The notes beneath the pieces are model-generated. The model did no database searches, was not told where the DNA came from, and was given only the letters and a program-made list of their open reading frames with translations. A DNA stretch of 64,000 nucleotides from [Scytonema hofmanni] UTEX 2349 (lineage in GTDB: Bacteria; Cyanobacteriota; Cyanobacteriia; Cyanobacteriales; Nostocaceae): NCBI RefSeq assembly GCF_000582685.1, contig NZ_KK073768.1:4371512-4435511 (forward strand), read 5' to 3'. Within the stretch, counting starts at the first letter, position 1, and every line of letters starts with the position of its first letter. A program made the position numbers and the translations under genes. Below are positions 59,427 through 64,000 of the stretch, piece by piece.

Positions 59427-60799
59427 ATGATGCTTTGTCGATAGCAAATGCTGTGCGCGATCGCTCTTTTAGTGCGGTGGATGTTGCTGAAGCTACTTTA
59501 CAACGAATTGCGGCACGGGATAATGAGTTAAATTGTTTTACGGCTGTGACTGCTGAATCTGCAATGGAAGATGCTGCACGCATAGATGGGGAAATAGCGC
59601 AAGGTAATTATCCGGGAATACTTGCTGGGGTTCCCTTTGCGGTAAAAAATCTTTTTGATGTTGCTGGTTTAACAACTTTGGCAGGATCGAAAATTAATGC
59701 GGAAAATCCCCCAGCAATTAAGGATGCAACTGCGGTAGCAAGGTTGAAACAAGCGGGTGCGGTTTTTGTCGGTACTTTAAATATGGATGAGTACGCTTAC
59801 GGATTTGTGACGGAAAATTCTCATTATGGTGCTACTCACAACCCTCATGATTTAAGTCGGGTAGCTGGTGGTTCTTCTGGTGGTTCTGCTGCTGCGGTTG
59901 CTGCGGGGTTGGTTCCCCTGACGTTGGGTTCTGATACTAATGGTTCAATTCGCGTTCCTGCGGCTTTTTGTGGTATTTTTGGTTTGAAGCCGACTTATGG
60001 TAGGTTGTCTCGTGCTGGTGTAGCTTTATTTTCTAGCAGTTTTGACCATATTGGACATTTTGCTACTTCGGTGCGGGATATTGCAACGGTGTTTGATGTG
60101 CTTCAAGGTGAAGACGATCGCGATCCAATTTGCACAAAGCGTCCTCTTGTAGAGACGTTACATGTAACGTCTCTGCAAAATATTGATAATTTGCGAATTG
60201 CCATCGCTGACGATTATTTTCTCAAAGGGGCAAATCTGGAAGCTTTAGCAGCAGTTGAAAAAGTTGCTCGTGCTTTGGGTGTGCGAGATTATATAACGAT
60301 ACCAGAAGCACATCGCGCTCGTGCAGCAGCGTTTGTAATTACCGCTTGCGAGGGTGCAAATCTGCATTTGTCAAAATTGCGATCGCGTCCCGAAGATTTC
60401 GATCCAGCAACACGCGATCGCTTTCTTGCTGGTGCTTTAATTCCCAGTAGTTGGTACATCCAAGCGCAACGCTTTAGAAGATGGTATCGCGATCGCGTCC
60501 GCGAAATCTTCCAAAAGGTAGATGTAATTATTGCCCCAACTACTCCCTGTTCAGCACCGTTAATTGGTCAAGAAACTATGATTTTGGATGGTGAAGAAAT
60601 TCTTGTCCGTCCCCATTTAGGATTATACACTCAACCATTATCTTTTATCGGCTTACCTGTTTTATCTGTGCCAATTCAACAGGAAAATGGTTTACCTTTA
60701 GGAGTGCAATTAATAGCTGCTCCCTACAACGAAGCGTTAATTTTACAAGTTGCATCTGTGCTTGAAGCAAAGGGTATTGTCAGTGCCAAAATAGTTTAA
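59423..60799 (+). CDS. AtzE-family amidohydrolase (amidase signature)
   Basis: 458 residues. Catalytic Lys in PFAVKNLFDVAG, cis-Ser and nucleophile in VAGGSSGGSAAAVAAG and GSDTNGSIRVPA. With the AtzG-like partner it should hydrolyse a small amide such as a carboxybiuret-type intermediate; related pairs act in nitrogen recycling. Residues about 244-251 (VETLHVTSLQ) are encoded by a mobile palindrome inserted in frame at 60149-60176. The insertion lies after the conserved core and away from the active site. Confidence 0.9.
   Translation: MNDALSIANAVRDRSFSAVDVAEATLQRIAARDNELNCFTAVTAESAMEDAARIDGEIAQGNYPGILAGVPFAVKNLFDVAGLTTLAGSKINAENPPAIKDATAVARLKQAGAVFVGTLNMDEYAYGFVTENSHYGATHNPHDLSRVAGGSSGGSAAAVAAGLVPLTLGSDTNGSIRVPAAFCGIFGLKPTYGRLSRAGVALFSSSFDHIGHFATSVRDIATVFDVLQGEDDRDPICTKRPLVETLHVTSLQNIDNLRIAIADDYFLKGANLEALAAVEKVARALGVRDYITIPEAHRARAAAFVITACEGANLHLSKLRSRPEDFDPATRDRFLAGALIPSSWYIQAQRFRRWYRDRVREIFQKVDVIIAPTTPCSAPLIGQETMILDGEEILVRPHLGLYTQPLSFIGLPVLSVPIQQENGLPLGVQLIAAPYNEALILQVASVLEAKGIVSAKIV
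60149..60176 (+). repeat. mobile palindrome within the AtzE-like coding sequence
   Basis: GTAGAGACGTTACATGTAAC followed by GTCTCTGC. It matches the non-coding copy at 56581-56606. It is in frame and contributes about nine residues to the protein. Confidence 0.87.
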
Positions 60800-60865
60800 T
60801 TTTAAACGCAAAGTAGCGCGGAGGTTAGCGCAAAGGTTCGCAGAGGTTTTAATTTTTATGGAATA

Positions 60866-60972
60866 TTATATCATATACGTTTAATTAACAGTAATGAAAA
60901 CCTACCTACCGTCGTAGAGACGTTCCGCCGGAACGTCTTTACATTGCAAGTAATTTACCCAACATGATATTA
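60866..60972. mobile_element. palindrome-bearing MITE-like element
   Basis: Ends TATTATATCATATA and AACATGATATTATA are roughly inverted. The centre holds GTAGAGACGTTCC/GGAACGTCTTTAC (60914-60942). It fills most of the spacer between the convergent amidase and GNAT genes. Confidence 0.65.
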
Positions 60973-60975
60973 TAC

Positions 60976-61482
60976 TCAAACAGCCGAAAAAGCTGGGGGA
61001 TAAACAACTTTACCCTGATATTTTTCTTGATAGTTTTGCAATATTTTCACCATGAAGACATCTTCTGGAACTGGAAAAGGAGAGATAATTTTATAATTAA
61101 CTGAAGGCTGAAAACCAAAGCGCTTATAAAAGTGCGGATGACCCAATACAATAATTAAAGCTTCTTTAATTGCGTCTGCTTTTTCCAATCCAGCTTTTAC
61201 AAGTGCGCTGCCAATTCCTTGTTTTTGAAACTTTGGAAGAATTGCCAGAGGTGCTAAACTGAGTACCTGTAAAGTTTCTTCACCAATTAAATCAATATAA
61301 CTAAAAAGAATATGACCAACTATAACATTATCAACCTCTGCAACCAGAGAAAGTTCAGGAATATAGCCTTGAGAGTCACGAATTTCCTCAATCAACTTTG
61401 CCTCATTTTCTTGCCCAAAAGCGAATATATTAACCTCAGCGATTGCAGCATAATCTGATAAACTTTCACTACGGATATCCAT
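60976..61482 (-). CDS. GNAT family N-acetyltransferase, YhbS-like
   Basis: 168 residues: MDIRSESLSDYAAIAEVNIF, VAEVDNVIVGHILFSYIDL, LAPLAILPKFQKQGIGSALV (the Q/RxxGxG acetyl-CoA loop) and GHPHFYKRFGFQP. The GHPxFYxRFGF end is typical of YhbS-like proteins. Substrate unknown. Divergent from the FAD oxidoreductase. Confidence 0.9.
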   Translation of the reverse strand: MDIRSESLSDYAAIAEVNIFAFGQENEAKLIEEIRDSQGYIPELSLVAEVDNVIVGHILFSYIDLIGEETLQVLSLAPLAILPKFQKQGIGSALVKAGLEKADAIKEALIIVLGHPHFYKRFGFQPSVNYKIISPFPVPEDVFMVKILQNYQEKYQGKVVYPPAFSAV

Positions 61483-61519
61483 TATTTATTCTCTGCGCCT
61501 CTGCAATTTGCTTACTAAT

Positions 61520-62665
61520 ATGAAAAGCTACGACTGGATTGTAATTGGTGGTGGAATCACTGGTACTGCACTTTCCTACGAGTTGAGAAAAAAAGGCTTC
61601 TCAGTACTATTATTAGAACAAAATGCGATCGCCAACAATGCTACTCATTATAGTTATGGTGGACTAGCTTATTGGGCTGCTACTACACCATTAACCCGTC
61701 AAATATCAAATGAAGCGATCGCCCGTCACCATATCCTCTCACAAGAGTTAGACGCTGATATGGAATTTCGGGAATTGAATTTATTATTAACTATTCCTGC
61801 GGATGTCGATCCGCAAGCAGTTGCTGCATTATACACCCATGTGACAACGCCGCCGAAATTACTCAATATACAAGAAGCTTGTGAATTAGAACCACTACTG
61901 AATCCTCAAGCGATCGCCGGTGCTTTAACAGTCAAACACGGACATGTCAACCCAGATAAAACAGTACAAGCATACATCCAAGCTTTTCTAGGTGCTGGCG
62001 GTGAAATCCAGATTGAGCAAGTATTACAAATATTACCACACGGCGTAACCACAACAACCAAAACTTATCATAGTGGTAACGTCGTCGTCTGCGCTGGGGG
62101 ACTCAGCCGACAGCTATTAAAATCAGCCGGTATTTCCATTAAACTGTATTTTACCCATACAGAAATGATTAAAACTCCACCCATTGATGTGCAGTTACAA
62201 ACCTTAATCATGCCAGCTAATTTGCAATGGTTTAAATTCAAAACTCAGTCAACTCAAATTGATGAATTATGGGATGAACCTGGTAATGAAATAGTACCAC
62301 CAATTTTAGATGCGGGTGTAGTTCAATTTGTCGATGGTAGTTTACGCATCGGGCAAATTAGCCGCGCTCTCACCGATGTCAATGCCAAAGTCAAAGAAGA
62401 AGAAAGTGAAGAATGGTTAAGAAAAAGCATCGGCAACGTTTTACCAGCCTTGGAAAATGTAGCAGGTACTTGGCATCATTGTTTAGCCGATTTTAGCAAC
62501 AATAGTTTACCTTTGATTGGTGCTATTCCGGGTTTTACAAATATTCATATATTCTCTGCTTTTAACAATCCCTTGCTTATTGTACCACCGCTAGCAGAGC
62601 GTTTTGCTAATTTTATCGCGGGAGCGAAAGACGATATCATTACTCAGATGTCTCCCCAAAGGTAA
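61520..62665 (+). CDS. FAD-dependent oxidoreductase, DAO type
   Basis: 381 residues from ATG 61520 (an in-frame TTG lies 12 bases upstream). The FAD-binding Rossmann motif is WIVIGGGITGTALSYELRKK followed by the acidic strand end LLLEQN; later NATHYSYGGLAYW and VVVCAGGLSRQLL fit D-amino-acid-oxidase-like enzymes, with C-terminal DFSNNSLPLIGAIPG. Substrate not known; sarcosine, glycine or amino-acid oxidation is possible by family. Confidence 0.88.
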   Translation: MKSYDWIVIGGGITGTALSYELRKKGFSVLLLEQNAIANNATHYSYGGLAYWAATTPLTRQISNEAIARHHILSQELDADMEFRELNLLLTIPADVDPQAVAALYTHVTTPPKLLNIQEACELEPLLNPQAIAGALTVKHGHVNPDKTVQAYIQAFLGAGGEIQIEQVLQILPHGVTTTTKTYHSGNVVVCAGGLSRQLLKSAGISIKLYFTHTEMIKTPPIDVQLQTLIMPANLQWFKFKTQSTQIDELWDEPGNEIVPPILDAGVVQFVDGSLRIGQISRALTDVNAKVKEEESEEWLRKSIGNVLPALENVAGTWHHCLADFSNNSLPLIGAIPGFTNIHIFSAFNNPLLIVPPLAERFANFIAGAKDDIITQMSPQR

Positions 62666-62811
62666 AGTTTAGTTGCAAATAATTTGCTGATTTTTTAAAG
62701 GTGCTAATCTAATAGTTAGTAGAAGCTAATAAGCTTCCTGGCAGATACAACAGCTAAAAGTGAAAAGAAGAGGTAAAAACGCTGATTGATTTACATCTGT
62801 CTCGTTACAAC

Positions 62812-62977
62812 ACAACAACACCCAACGCGAACGCCGAGATTTCCTCAAATATAAAAATCAGGGGGTAGTGTCACTGATTTTCATTACTTGTGTGCAGTGA
62901 TGAAAGTAAGTGCATCCCTGACTAAAAGCAAGAAAGAGAGGAAATAACGCAGCTAGTAGAAGCTTGGGTGTTGTTGT
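62812..62977. other. long-range inverted repeat, possible structured RNA
   Basis: ACAACAACACCCAA (62812-62825) and TTGGGTGTTGTTGT (62964-62977) are perfect 14-base complements enclosing 138 bp. Inside is a second hairpin, AAAATCAG ... CTGATTTT (62854-62881). The 380-bp gap has no gene. The layout could be a small RNA or leader for the following gene; strand and transcription are unknown. Confidence 0.4.
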
Positions 62978-63046
62978 TATTTGTGCCGCGCCTGGGTGTA
63001 AGCTTGTACGAGGTTGAATAGTAAGAGAGATTTAAAATAGCGCCTT

Positions 63047-63817
63047 ATGTCAATTATTGCGCTCAGAGCATGGTATCTTGAGGATTACGAGCCGATTCGG
63101 GAAGTGGAAAAACGTCCCCCAGATATTCGTTTAAGTAAAAAAAGCCTCCTAAAATCGGGATTAAGAGCGGATTTTTTAGAAGAAAGTGACCAAATTAAGC
63201 AATCAATTTGGTTTGAACGCTATCTGGAAGGAGAAAATATTGAGTTTTATATTGAAGGTAGCGGTGGTTATTGCGTAGCCAACATAGACTTAATTAGTCA
63301 TGAAATTTATTTTACCAAACAAGGGGTTTTAGCGCAGTTAGAGCCGACAATTTTTTTATGCTATCAAACTGAGTATGCCTTTTCGAGTGACGCTTTGCGA
63401 CAAGGGCTGCAAACTAGTTTAGAAATATTGAATATGCGATCGCGCTTACCTTTAAGCTTAGTTGAATCTTACCGCCCTCGCGATGGTTCTCTACGACTAA
63501 ACCGGACAATGATGCGAAAAATCCGCAAAAGTTTGTTGTTTATCGCTGACACTACACCCATTGCTAGCATCGACGGCAAAGAAATAGCTCAACTAATACC
63601 CAGTCCCAACGTATGTATTGAAATTGGCTATGCCATTCAAAGTAAACGCTCTGAACAAATTTTACTAGCAAAAATGCAACGCCCAGATTTATCTGGACAA
63701 TTTCCCTTTGACTTAGCGCGATCGCAAATTTTAGAATTTGCAGATAGCACCGACTTAGATAAAATACTAAAAGAGGCGATTGAAACTCAATTAGCGCGAT
63801 TTAAATTGTTTTCGTAA
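63047..63817 (+). CDS. conserved protein with TIR/deoxyribosyltransferase-like C-terminus
   Basis: 256 residues, no membrane segment. The N-terminal 150 residues (MSIIALRAWYLEDYEPIREV ...) are of no family I recognise. The C-terminal part has LLFIADTTPIA, SPNVCIEIGYAIQSKRSEQI and FPFDLARSQI; the pattern ADxT, PNVxxExGYA and PFDL is seen in TIR-like/nucleoside deoxyribosyltransferase-like nucleotide-binding proteins. I give the fold as a suggestion only. It stands alone; the start is ATG 63047. Confidence 0.6.
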   Translation: MSIIALRAWYLEDYEPIREVEKRPPDIRLSKKSLLKSGLRADFLEESDQIKQSIWFERYLEGENIEFYIEGSGGYCVANIDLISHEIYFTKQGVLAQLEPTIFLCYQTEYAFSSDALRQGLQTSLEILNMRSRLPLSLVESYRPRDGSLRLNRTMMRKIRKSLLFIADTTPIASIDGKEIAQLIPSPNVCIEIGYAIQSKRSEQILLAKMQRPDLSGQFPFDLARSQILEFADSTDLDKILKEAIETQLARFKLFS

Positions 63818-63859
63818 TAGATATCTGTGTCAATTAATTATGCGTTACCTGAAACCCAT

Positions 63860-63888
63860 GTAGAGACGTAGCAGTGCTACGTCTCTAC
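63860..63888. repeat. palindrome GTAGAGACGTAGC/GCTACGTCTCTAC
   Basis: Near-perfect palindrome with a changed centre compared with its relatives. ATATCATGTCCGG at 63917-63929 is the terminal sequence of the larger element. A GC-rich palindrome (CCCTCCCCGCAAGCGGGGAG) follows at 63966-63988, running to the window edge. Confidence 0.8.
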
Positions 63889-64000
63889 GTCTTTACCTCT
63901 TTTGTAACATATAATATATCATGTCCGGGCAATCACCCATAATTGATGAAGAACCCCTCCCCAACCCTCCCCGCAAGCGGGGAGGGTGCCACAGGCGGGT

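Overview
The window is chromosomal DNA from a cyanobacterium, most likely a filamentous Nostocales-type species. The evidence is the very frequent HIP1 octamer GCGATCGC, photosynthesis-lineage genes (ndhN, chlM, the alkane pair acyl-ACP reductase / aldehyde-deformylating oxygenase), clustered amt genes with NtcA-like boxes, many heptameric short tandem repeats between genes, and many small palindromic or MITE-like elements. I cannot name the genus from sequence alone.

Layout: 1-2.7 kb holds the head of the S10 ribosomal operon (rplC, partial rplD), divergent from ndhN. 2.7-4.1 kb has an acetyltransferase and an orphan ABC-2 permease. 4.3-7.2 kb is a two-gene unit: a Pepco-like protein followed by a caspase-coiled coil-TM-FGE/sulfatase-fold protein, a probable conflict/regulated-proteolysis system. 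7.4-14 kb holds a 21-bp repeat array, a DUF3172 protein, an AMIN-domain protein, a CPA2 antiporter with stress-protein-like domains and a small secreted protein. 14-19 kb is folE, an SDR, accA, acyl-ACP reductase and aldehyde-deformylating oxygenase, all on the minus strand: fatty-acid initiation next to alkane synthesis. 19-23 kb has an orphan sugar ABC permease and three TerD-family genes, one fused to a VWA domain. 23-34 kb has a Uma2 nuclease-fold protein, a rhomboid whose catalytic Ser is Asn, a Ser/Thr kinase with TPRs, recN, an IS607-type element with intact tnpB and broken tnpA, an ABC1/UbiB kinase and a nucleotidyltransferase.

34.4-39.5 kb is the most interesting accessory block. In transcription order on the minus strand it has a cytoplasmic subtilisin-like protease, a NACHT STAND ATPase whose N-terminus contains a segment resembling a subtilisin propeptide (I9-like), hicB, hicA, and a degenerate second hicB running into a 21-bp repeat array. 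I infer that the NACHT protein and the protease may work together.

39.5-53 kb is mostly housekeeping (ispH, an SGNH hydrolase, two ammonium transporters, purE, nagA, chlM, two tandem paralogous membrane proteins, DUF423, a RlaP-like nucleotidyltransferase) with a nonsense-interrupted vapC. 53.3-56.6 kb is an ergothioneine operon, egtC-egtB-egtD. 56.6-64 kb mixes decayed toxin-antitoxin remnants (parE, higA), a 2OG-Fe(II) oxygenase, an intact VapBC pair, DUF952, an AtzG/AtzE-like amidase pair, a GNAT, an FAD oxidoreductase, a long-range inverted repeat and a protein with a TIR/deoxyribosyltransferase-like C-terminus.

Two themes run through the window. Small mobile palindromes and MITEs sit at gene edges and even inside coding sequences: one in the AtzE-like gene, a heptamer repeat inside egtB, and minisatellite-encoded GDK tails on RecN and the SGNH hydrolase. 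Toxin-antitoxin and accessory genes decay by single nonsense mutations and MITE insertion. Homology calls are from recognition of motifs; no database search was run.
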